64,000 nt of DNA, taken from positions 10,768,085 to 10,832,084 of the forward strand of contig JAQFVV010012396.1 of NCBI GenBank assembly GCA_028023455.1, in the 5' to 3' direction. The stretch is from Epiperipatus broadwayi (taxonomy: Eukaryota > Onychophora > Udeonychophora > Euonychophora > Peripatidae). Made by a program: the position numbers and the translations under genes. The number at the start of each line of letters is the position of its first letter. The stretch's first letter is position 1. Positions 1-12,500 of this stretch are shown here, piece after piece. The notes beneath the pieces were generated by a model. The model was not told where the DNA came from. It worked only from the letters and a program-made list of their open reading frames with translations, and made no database searches.

Positions 1-471
1 GCAGTCATTATTTTTCAGTTAGTTTTCTCCTATGAGTTATTTTTTTTCAGAGATTATTTTGTTATTTACAAATAAATCACATAAGATAGGGGAAAAAAAT
101 CATAGTTTAAAATTAATTATTGAAATTATTTATTAACTTCTTACATACATAACCAATGTTGTAAATTGCAAGTTATCTTTAGATGCACATATGTGAATTC
201 TATTATATGCTGTGTAGTAGTTTGAGCACAATTTGTTCTTTTTTTTTTAAACCAAACTTCAAAATAGCTATAGAATATTTATTTTTTAAACAAAGAATAA
301 ATGCTATAAGAAGGATTTTAGATAATTCAAATGGTCTTTGGGGAAAATATACTTGTAGAAAATAACTATTGATTGGCTATTTTAAGTGTTTATTAAATTC
401 CAAAAAATATAAATTTCTTGATGCATATGTCTTCAATAATATTTAAAACTTTATAATTTTTTTATATATAG
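1..471 (+). other. 3' part of an upstream PPIL3 intron
   Basis: AT-rich non-coding sequence ending in a pyrimidine-rich stretch and the AG acceptor at 470-471, directly before the first PPIL3 exon in the window. I see no repeat or gene in it. The exon that carries the PPIL3 start codon must lie to the left of position 1. Confidence 0.75.
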
Positions 472-546
472 TCAGTTACTTTGCACACAGATATGGGAGA
501 TATAAAAATAGAATTGTTTTGTGAACAGTGTCCAAGGACTTGTGAA
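472..546 (+). CDS. PPIL3: PPIL3 exon, residues 2-26
   Basis: Seventy-five bases in phase 0 at both ends, between AG at 470-471 and the GTAAGC donor at 547. It encodes the N-terminal beta-strands [19 protein letters not shown] followed by CPRTCE. The codon before the acceptor must be the ATG, so the start methionine sits at the very end of the preceding exon. Confidence 0.93.
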
Positions 547-3500
547 GTAAGCATATCTTTTTATTTTTATGATTATGTATTATAATATATATTATAAATT
601 CATATTCACCTATTAAAAACTCCATAACATTGTTTTATGCTTTTCCATTTATAAATATCGATAAAATTATAAAGATTTTAGAAAACATTCTTTTGAAAAA
701 AATATTATTCCTATTAGGACAACAATAAAAAGGAATAAATAATATTTTCTATAATCTTTGGACATATAATTCTAAGTATCAGAATTATGAAGTCTCTGCT
801 AATTTTGTCTTTGAATTTTTAGTTTTCACTTCTTCCTATGATACTGTGAACAGTTTTTTGAGTTTCTAATTTGTTATTACCGACCAGTTGTTAGTTTTCT
901 TTGTATAGTTTTCATAATTTTTTGAACAGTTTAGTGATCTGAGAAACCACTCCTTCTATATTAGTGTGGGGCATTCTTTCTTATATACATTTTACAATCT
1001 CTTGATTCCTCACATCAATTTCCTCTGTATTTTTTACATTGTCTTTATATTATCCTGTATTTCTTGCATAGCCTTTCTATTTTCATGTTGCATTTGTTGC
1101 ATACTTGTTTAGTATTTAAGTTATGGCATCTTGTCTTTCTGTTCTTATCAAATTTTGTGATGATTATTTTTGCTCTATCTTTGGTTATTGCTTCAACTTT
1201 AGTAGATTGAATATTAATTTAAAATTTCTGGTGAGTTTTCTCTTTAACTTATTATTATATATAATTGGTTTGTTTATCATATGATTATTTAAAAGACTGC
1301 CATAAAGCAGTAATGCCACAGTCTGAACGCAGTAGTTTTATTCTTCTAATCAATCAGTTTTTCATTTTTTTACTTTTCACAGTTTGGAATTAATTCAGGA
1401 ACTATTCGTTCTTGAGTTCACTACTCTCAACACTTAGACAGATTGCTCCAAATTATTACCATTGCTTTTTTATTCTTCGTATTGAATATACAATCACAAT
1501 ACATATCAATTTTTTTAATATTTGATTTTATTATACAACATTCTAACTTTCTAAACATCTTTATTTATAATTATTGTGTAAGTTATTCTAGATTGGTTTC
1601 TGCTTGGGGTCTAGTTCAAAACTTCCCTCACAGTATCTTAAATATATAATCTTCACATGGATATATTTTTGCTTGGATTTTTTTTTTTTTTATAACTCTT
1701 TATTTGCAACTACTCAATCTGCTGATGAAAATTATTTCCAATTTTCACATCCATGTGAAATAAATTTCATATTTCTATTATCATAGTAATCTTCTATTTC
1801 CAAGAATAAATGAAATTGAATAATATTAGCAAAAAGAAATCACTATATGGTAAATATATTTTAAAATAAGTATTATTAATTTCAATACCTGAAGAACAGA
1901 TGATCTATTCAAGGTAAAAGAAAACTACAGATTTTGCATCTGTAAAGTATGACCCCTTTCTGATTAATATTGAAGGCTATAATATATTATTTATTTGTAT
2001 AGTTATTTCATCAAGACTTACCTTATCAACTAAAATTAATTGGGATCTTTATCCTTTAGTATGAACAATAAATTGAGTAAAACTTTTGTTCTCAGTTTGT
2101 AACTTTGGTGTTCATTATTTGACATCCCAGACAATTGACTACATGGTTATTTATTTTATGATTTTAATTTGTAAATTCACATCAATTCTTAATATTAATT
2201 GGCCTCCACATCTTTTACATCCTTCTAGTTACAGTTAAACAGCTCACTTAACATAAAACCTATTCATTGCTTAGTGAATTTATAATATTAGTGATTATAG
2301 GGAATTTGAACACAGACTTTCAAGCTCCCTTCAACTATCCAGTCTATCTCATACAACCGACACACATGACCACATACATTTGAAAAAGATAAATGATCTC
2401 CAATATTAGTGATTGTAAATACATATATTTCAAAATTAAGCTATAAATAATGAACAAAACAATGTAAACAATATATATGTATTTATTTACTTAAAAATAT
2501 AAGAATTTGTGAAAAGTGTAATACCTACATTGGTAATTGTTAATTATAAAAATTAAATGATTGAATTTTATTGCTCAATTTAATATATGTAATACACTCT
2601 CTCTCTTTTTTGCACTTTTCAAGTTTTATTTCTGTCTTTTATATATTACATTAAACAGACCTCTGATGAGACTCTAGATGGTGTTGAACAAAAAATAAAA
2701 TTGCGTTAAGAAGTGCAAAAAGAAAAGTGGTACATTACATTTAATTATAGTTATTTGCATGTAAATATTCTTTATCATTGTGCAGTATTTTTGTATTGTA
2801 TATATGTAAATATGATATCTCGCAACAAGAAAATTATGAAATATGAGCTTAATGATTTGAATACATTGAAAATACTTTTACAAGATTGCAGCATCAATCC
2901 ATATAATATTGATGCTTTTGTTGTTATTAAAGTCAGCATGCATTGACCTCGTACTTGTTCTTGGTGAAAAGAAACAATATTCTCTTTAGTGTTTTATATG
3001 ATCTTTCTTATTCTTTTTTAAAAAAATCTTATTTGATTTTTCATTATATAATAAATTATTTTATTAAACCACTAAACATCACATAATCACCATACAATCC
3101 TGCCCAATAGTATTATGGTGACTGTAGTTATTAAAGCATCAAAGACACCAAAAAGTATGAATGCTGAACTGAGTTCAGATTTATATGACTATACAAGCTA
3201 ATGATCTTGAATTGAAAGCATTGTGTTTTCATTTTAGACTCAAAGCTTTATAGTTAGCTAATAAGGTAAAAGGTGGCTGCTGAAAGGTTGCATTAGATTC
3301 TAAGATCTAAGTGCAGTGCTCTCAGATCCAAGGCTCATCATTGATGAAAGCCACAAGTTAGAAACTAGTCTGATGTTATTGGGTGAGTAGGTACTAGATA
3401 GGGATTTTATACACAAACCTTGCATTCATTGATTACTCTGGCTTGCACTGAGTGGCGCTACTGCATAGAGAATTTAACCTCTGTGTAAATTATTTTATTG

Positions 3501-6500
3501 TTACAAAACATTTTCACCATTGATGTTTCATATTTATTACATTTTTATTTGATGATGATATCAATTATATATGTGAACAAATATGCATATAATATTTTTC
3601 ATTTACTTTTTTTTTATTTTTAAGGTAAAACTTACATTTTTTAAAATAATGGATTTATGTTTGTCTGATTTTTTTTTTTTTAAAAATATTATTTCATATG
3701 TTTAAAAATTATATGCGAAAATATTTTTTTATGCTGAACTTTAATCTTTAAAAAATTGATAGGACTGTTTTAGTACTTATATTTAAAAGATTTTTAAAAA
3801 ATAAAAACATCATCTCAGGAGCAAACTCTGTGTATTCTACTGTAGAGCTTGCCATCTATTGGAGGCTTGGGTAATCAGTAGATATTATATGGCAGTATTT
3901 ATTAAATCCATATCCAATGCTAGTCTATCCAATCTTCAGTCTAGTTTGTGTAAGCTGAAGGAACTTATGATATGATGCCTTTTAATCTATACCAATCATA
4001 GCTAAAAGATATTTGCTATTATTATAAAACTGAGGACACTAAAATATATAGTTAATGAACTAATATTAGAATTATGTTACTATGAAAACAAGTAGTTTTG
4101 GATTTAAAAAAATAATATTGTATGTTTTTGAATTTCAGGGTGGTAGCTTGATAATAAAAAAAAACTATAAAGGTGGTTGTTGGTTGAGAGCTACATTAGA
4201 TCTAAAAGATTCAGATGCACCATATACAGCTCCAAACTTCTTACTGATAAAGCTCATAAGCCAGAAACTAGTCTGGGAATATGGATTGGATAGTACTGGA
4301 TACAGACATATTTAATTATTCAAGCTTATAATACATGGTACTACTGCAATTCAATAAATAGAAATAGATTATGGATAAGTTTAGTAAATTTGGGAATGGA
4401 TGGAGCTTTAATGGATATTATTAAGAAATTAAATCAAAGTAATTACTATACATATCAATTAGGGGATATAGAATCAGTTAAAGTTTAAGATGGGGTGTGA
4501 TTAAGGCAAGGATGCCCTATGTCACCTATTTTGTTTTTGTTGTATTTGAGAGAAATGGAGAGAGTAGTAGAAAGACTAGAAAAAGGGATAGAGATACCAT
4601 TAATAGGTGGCAAGGGAGTATATATATATTGTTGGGTCTTTTATTTGTGGATGATATCTTTTTGTGCACAGAAAGAAGATATGGAAGTTATGCTGAGGAC
4701 ATGCACAAGAGTGGGTAAAGAGATGGGGATTAAATTTAGTGAAGAAAAATCAAAAGTAATTATGATTACTATGGGGGAAGAGAAGACAAAGAATTTTTAT
4801 TGGGAGATATAAAGTTAAGTGTGGTGAATAGATATAACTACTTGGGAATCATCTTTAGTAATCAGAGAAATTGCTTGGATGAATGGGAGAAAAAATTGAT
4901 AAATGAAGCAAAGAAAAGAAAGGAATTGATAAAGAAATTAAGTGTTTACATATAATAAATATGATGTAGCTAGATTTGTGTGGAAGGGAGTGACAGTAGC
5001 ATGATTAACATATGGTAATGATGCAATGTGTGTTAGTAAAGAGGTATTAGATTACTTAGAAAAAGTACAAAAAGAAGTAGGAAGACTTGCATTAGATACA
5101 GAGATGTGGATGGTGAAGGAGGCTTTTGAATGAGAAATGGGATGGTCAAGTTATTATACGAGACATGCAAAAAGCTAAATGAAAATGTTCGGTAGATTGG
5201 AATTTATAGATAATAAAAGAATAGCCAAAATAGTATTTAATTGGGTTATGAGTAAAGGGCAGACAACAAGATGGGTGAGAAAAATAATGTGGTATACAGA
5301 AGATTTGGATAAAGAATTTATGTCAGTATATTTGTACAAAAGATGGGATGATTGTGTTAGGAGAATTGTTGATTGTTATAGTGTTAAGGAATGGAATAGA
5401 AGAATAGATGCATTAATAAAAATAGGAAGTTGGAGAGATGGAGAACTAGTATGGAGAGTAAAAAGAGTTTAAATATATATATAGAATTAAACAGAATATT
5501 GGGCGTGAGTTAATTTATGATAATAGCAAGGAAAATAGTTTACTATTTAAAGTTTGAATGGGATCTTTAGCAACAAGGGAATATATACGTAAATGGAAAA
5601 ATGTGGATGATTTAGTCTGCAAGTTATGGGAGGAAGGCATAGCAGAAAGGGCACAAATAATGAAGTTGTGAAAGAATAAATATACAAAGTGATTATACAG
5701 AAAGTGGGTTATTAAGGGGGATTTAGATATAAAGGCCATGGAGTTGATAAAGATTATGTTGTGGAAATGGGATGGAGCAGGATATGGAAAAACTTAGGGC
5801 AGTATATGGAAAGGGAAGGTAAAGTAGCTAACAAGTTTTCCTGGGCATAGTTGCTGAGAGATTCCTGACTTCGTATAAGGAAAAGACACAATACATCACA
5901 TAATTCTTTTTTACCCGAAAAAAGCTGATACGAGAACAAAATGAGGTAATGTAATTAACTGTTAATTACATAAGATTGAAGGAATTTAGATGTTAAGGAA
6001 AGCAAAATGGATTTTTAAAAACACCTGATAAATATAGCTGATTGTTGATGTTGGTATTCATCATTAATAAAATGGACAGAATAATATAATTTTTTTTGAA
6101 CTACTTAAAATAAAGTGAGGAAACAGTCATATGGTTGATTAGTATCAAAAAGAAAGCAGCTGCAAGTTATTTTATGTTGGAGGGTGTTTTAAATACTGCC
6201 AACACTGGATAATTTATATTTTTATGGGACAAAATTGATGAAATGATTGGTCAAAAATAGAATTTTTATTTGTTAAAACTGAATTTGAGGTTATATCACT
6301 AGAATTGCATGAAAGATAAAAAAAAAAAAAATAAGAGTCAGTAGTCAAGAATAAATTTAGAAATTTTAATACTTTTCAAAATTTTTTTATATTAAGTGGA
6401 TATATGTATATATATACTATTTCCTATAAAACATGGGTTTGAATATCAATTTTGGAATAATAATTTTTGTTTGAAGCATGAAATGTTTGTGTAAAATGAA

Positions 6501-9500
6501 GTATACATTAATTTAGAAATATAAGTTTTGTAATATACATTAAATTAAAAACCTAACGATTGTAATCTAAATTTATTTTAAGAATATAGAAATATGTGTT
6601 AAAATGGTTACATTGTAATCTAAGATTAAATTAAGTTATTGAAAAAATGAATATTTTCAATTCAGATGGATACATGATAGGATAGTTAAGTTTTTTTTTA
6701 ACATTAATTCTTTGCCAACTATTATGTAATGTGAATAATTGATTGGTGAGAAAAAGTTTAATAATTGGAGAATTGCAATGTTGTATGTGGATTGAGTTTT
6801 TTTAACTAGTTATGTAATATTTGGAAGTTTTTTTAAAATTTTTGGCATGTTTTTTGTTATATATTTTTTGATTTGGGGATGTGCAAATTTGCTGGTTTCT
6901 ATTTTGTATGGTTTAATTGAAACAGTTTGTGATTTGTTCCTTCAGTTAAATTGTTGAAAGTCCTGATGATAAGAATTTTCATGTGAGGGATCTCACTTTC
7001 CTTATTTTTATTAAACAGTTTGTATTAGAGTAGTGCTTAAAGCTTTGTGTTTTTAAATAGCTGCTTTATTATTATTACCTTGACTGGGGTGAGTGAAATT
7101 GCAAGATTTGAGGATTACCAATTTTAGTAAAGAGACAGAATGAATATTTGCTTCTAAATAATGATGTATAATTTAGTAGGTCATCTTTTAAGAGAAAATG
7201 TGCAAACATTAATTATATCTTTCAAGTGAAAATGCATGAAAGAAATACAGCACAAATCTGCATAATTTAGAACTTGAATTAAGAAAATAAAATGAGCATC
7301 AAAAGACTAATGTAATGTTTAAAAATTATGTTTGAGTTTTTACAATATTAGTAATGTTTCTGTGAGAAGATAATTTGAACTTGTCTATATGCATCAGTGA
7401 AATAATATTATAATTAAATAAATCTATTATTAAGTGCTGAAAATCTATAATTACACAGAAGGAAATTAATCTCTGATGATACGCTGTTTTGTAGCTATTA
7501 TAAATTTCTGCACACACACCCATCAGTAAGAGATTTAAAAGCTTAAGTGAATCACTTAAGCTTAAAGCATATTCATTTATACATTAATCTTTACTGATCA
7601 TGCTTATATCAGAGCTTGAATTTATTGCATGTCTGATGTTGCAATCAACCTTTAAACTATACAAATTTAACTTTTAAAACTCTTACTGATGGGTGGGTGT
7701 GTAGAGATTTATAATAGTTACAAAACAGCACGGTGATTAATTTGGGTCTGCACAATTATAGATTCTCAGCATTTAATAACAGATTTACATTTATTCATAA
7801 TTAATATGTGTCTAATTGCAGGTAGTTAAAAATGAGACTGTCTTTCTCCTATGATAGGTTAACTAAATTTGTACAATTCAATTGTCGATTACAACATCAG
7901 GCATGCAATCGATTCAAATCCTGATATAAACAGTCTCTTACTGATGGATGAGTGTGCAGAGAATAGTTATGAAACAGTGCACGATCAAAAGTTAATTTCC
8001 TTCTGCACAATTATAATTAAATAAGTAACAATTTGAAAATGATAATTGTAGTGCCTTTTTTTATTTTATGAAAACTTCAATCTCATATTTATGCCTTGTG
8101 TTAAAATGAATCAGAATATCACAATGGTTATAAGCTGAAGTTAAATACATTTAATCAGTACAGTATTTAACATTAATTTATTAATACCCTATATTAATAA
8201 ATTTTGTTTTATTTTGTTTTTATTTTAGATCTTTCTTATTTGTGTTTATTAGTTTATTAAGTTTAGCTTTTATATTATGTGTCAATGTGAAATGATGTAT
8301 AATTTATAAGAATTTGTATGTCATAAAGTATATTATTTGACCATGCATACATTTTTCCCATTTATATATGAATTAAGCAGGTAATATATTTTGGTTCAAT
8401 GATGCCAAATAAAAGATAGCATTTGGTGTGCAATGTTTTTTGTTGTTGTTGATAACACTGGGGACATTTTACATGATTTGATACACTTGTGATTTACTTT
8501 GAGTTATAAGTGAATGCTTATATGATGGATATCATAGTTCAGACTGTAAGTAATGCTATACATGAAAAGTTAATCACAAATTTTTTCTATATAAATTACT
8601 TTACAATGCAATCTAATAAAATAAAATTTATTCATTAATATTTGCTTATGGTTTCATTTGCCCAGCAGTTTTCATCAAAGCTACAATATTCAAATATGCA
8701 TATAACCATATAATTAGTACTTATCTATATATACATATTTATAGATAATTATATAACATAAATTCATAATATTATTTCCGGAGCTTCTGTATAATAAAAA
8801 TATATTAGCTAAATAGCTGATGTTTCATTACAATAACAAGTACTTTCTTCAGAACTTCTTCTTTCTCAAATCATAAGAATGTGTGAGGTGAGATTTAAAA
8901 TTATTTTTTATTTTCTCTTTATTCTCAAGTTGTATTGGTTGAAAAGTTTTAAAAAATATTTTATCTTCAATATCTTTTTCCATTTAATGATTTTAAATCT
9001 CACCATACATATTCTTATGATTTGGGAGAAAGAGGAAGCTCTAAGGAAAGTATGTATTATTGCACTGAAACATCAGCTATTTAGCAATTATATTTTTATT
9101 ACACGGAAGCTCCCAGAAATAATACTATGAATGCATCTTTTATCCATGAGAATATTAGAATTAACATTATATAACATATTATATACAATAGCCTATATTA
9201 GTAATAGACAGGGTATGAGCACAGACTTTCACATGACCCACCACTCTCCACACTATCTCATAATACTGATACACCTGGACACACATATGTCGAAAAGACA
9301 AATAATCACCAATATACATATTTCATGCTAAAACAGCAATCATCAGTTGGTCCAGCTTACCATCTCTACACATATATGCTACAAGTGCTCAGACATATAT
9401 TAAGATAGCAAATCCTCCTACTTTAATGGACAGGCTTCAATGTACTCCACACTCCAACTCTTCAACTGTCCATCCAATTGAAAATCTGATGATGGAATGC

Positions 9501-12500
9501 TCAAAGGCCACCCTTAGGCCAAGATTGTTGTCACACCCATATTGACCTAAAGGTCAATCTGACCCCTCATGTACAGGACCCAATCCATTAAACACATATA
9601 CAAGGGATAGGCATACATCTCTAATATGTAATAGATGAAATACACAGGCTTATATATACCTGTGTCTATATATCTATTACATATTAGAGATGTCTGCCTA
9701 TCCCTTGTATATGTGTTTAATGGATTGTGTCCTGTACATGAGGGGTCAGATTGACCTTTAGGTCAACATGGGTGTGACAACAATCTCGGCCTAAGGGTGG
9801 CCTTTGAGCATTCCATCATCAGATTTTCAATTGGATGGACAGTTGAAGAGTTGGAGTGTGGAGTACATTGAAGCCTGTCCATTAAAGTAGGAGGATTTGC
9901 TATCTTAATATATGTCTGAGCACTTGTAGCATATATGTGTAGAGATGGTAATCTCGACCAACTGATGATTGCTGGTTTAGCATGAAATACGTATATTGGT
10001 TATTATTTGTCTTTTCGACATATGTGTATTCAGGTGTATCAGTATTATGAGATAGTGTGGAGAGTGGTGTGGTGGGTCATGTGAAAGTCTGTGCTCATAC
10101 TCTGTCTATTACATATATAGACACAGGTATATATAAGCCTGTGTATTTCATCTAATAGCCTATATTATGGATTTTAAAGAATACAAATTTTATTAGATTG
10201 CATTGTAAAGTGATTAATGAAGCTGTAAATGGCATACTATAGATATGTATAAATCAAAGTATAAAAGAACAAGAAGCACAAAAAATTAACTTTATATATA
10301 TATGTCATATAAGTTCAGCATCTAAGGAAAAATACTCTAGTAAACTCTTAGTTGTGTTGCCACCTGTACCTTCAAATCAATATATTAGTTTGAATTATGT
10401 TAAGATTATTTATAAATGTTTTGTTAATTCTATAAAAATAATTTTGTCTCTTAATGGGTAATTCATTGCAAAATTTTATCAGTAGGGAAAATAATCATTT
10501 TTGTTTACTGCTGAAGTTTAAATGGAGATCATTTAAGAATTTTAATCAGATAGACACTATTTTTTTGACAATCCTGTTGCAGTGGACAATGAAGAGATTT
10601 GTATGGAGTCCTGCTACAATGAGTCTAGGATCATCATATCATCAGTTGATCTCATTGAAAAAACCATTGTTGGTTTATCATAGACAATTCCTGTTTCTTG
10701 AAAAATCTGCTATTGCAATTTTATTGGCATAGTTTGAATTTAGAACATTTTACAATGGTTTTTTGTTGACTACATTTTTTATGAATAGAATTATTTAGAT
10801 TCTTACTTTTTTCCTACTTTATATCATAGTCTGCAGAAATATAAAAATATTCATAAACTGTATTATGCTGCCATACATAGGGACATCGTAAAGTTGATAA
10901 TTATCATGTCATTTCACAATGGTGGAAATACTTTTTTTTGTGACTCATTTGAGGATATATTTTAAATACTTTTCTAATATCTATAGCCTTTTACCTATTT
11001 GGAGTGGTATACATCATCATTTAGATATTTTTCATCATTATTTTAGTATTATTATTATTATTATACTTTTTTTTTTTTACAATTCAAATTTGATCTATCT
11101 AAATATTATTATCTTTCTCCAAAATATGAACTCTGTGAAATATTTTTTTTTTTCTAAATTGTATATGAGCATACCATATTATAAAATTTCTATGATGGAG
11201 TCACCTCTTATATGATATATAATTAAAAGTTTTTACTTGTTTCAAGTTTTTGCTTTGTCTATTGTTTCTGATATTTTCTCATAGATTATAGCTATTTACA
11301 TTTCTTTGATTCTCTTTGTTCAAATATTAATTTTATCTATTTTATTACATCTCTTTTTTCACACAACTGACTCTCTATAATATTAAAATTTTAATTAAAT
11401 AATGTTAATCAACATTAAGTAATTAGTTGCAGAGATTGGAGTCTTTGCTATTTCATATTACTTTATTCAGCTTATTTTTATACTCGATAAGTAAAGAACT
11501 ATATTAAAATCTACACAATGGGTAAAAATCTAAACACTTTGATTTAGATTACAGTATATGCAATTTTGATGTATCATCATATATGCACGATATTTTGAAA
11601 TAAAAGTTTCAGTTTTAAAACTGTTCTTGAGCCAAATTTTTTTATATATTGGTATTAATTTTTTTTCATGAATTATAATTTTTTATTTTTATCTTATTCT
11701 ATATTAGAAAGTAAAAATAATCGAAATTACGTAAATTTTTACAATATTTTTTAATTTTTTAAATTAATAGTTTAATTAATTGCAGTATTAATTATTTCAT
11801 GATTTTATCAATAGATGTCACTTCATTACGGTTTTGGGACGTGAAATTGAATTTTCCTCATCTACGAATCAAATTTTAACTATCAGACTTTGCGAAAGTG
11901 TATTTAGATTAAAAGAAGTTAAATGTAGAATAAATTAAAACTATTTTAATGGAAATAGATGTTTAGTTGTGAATAAAAATAATAAAAGAAAATTCAAATG
12001 CAGAAAATAATGTCTAATATAATATTTCATGATAGTAACTATAAATACAGTATATTATTAAGAATCGTGATTATAATTTAATTAAAGTAATGGTGACAAA
12101 AACTATAAGCTAGATGTAAAATATAAATGAGACTCTTTTGTTTGAAAATCTATTGAAAGAGGGAAATTAAAGTCTGCAAGACTTCCTGGGCATATTCAAG
12201 TGATGAATAAAAAAATTATTCACAGTCAACAAGAAAAGTTACAAAGAATAAATATATAACTTATATAACTCAGAATTAGTTCTATTTTACTTTAAAATGG
12301 TTAAACACTAAACTGAAAATTGTTAATGAAACTAATTTTTTAAAATTTGCATTTAACTTTTGTAACCACTATCAACTGAAATTGCAAACATTTAATCAAA
12401 TTAAGTTACACTATTTAAAAGATCATTTTTCTTTTTCGTGCAATATCAAACTTTTCAATTACATCTTCACAATCCAAGTTATTATTCTTATATATTTTAG

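Larger units (their letters stand above)
8593..10215. repeat. Outer inverted repeat enclosing two palindromes
   Basis: A 29-base stretch at 8593-8621 (containing ctttacaatgcaatctaat) returns as reverse complement at 10187-10215 with almost no change. Between these arms lie the palindromes at 8761-9131 and 9201-10153. The simplest reading is an old inverted-repeat element that served as a landing site for two younger fold-back insertions. Confidence 0.6.

Noticed and set aside
800-1250. Coiled-coil-like coding text on the - strand
   Set aside because: Too many stops and only low-complexity similarity; cannot be told from AT-rich noise.
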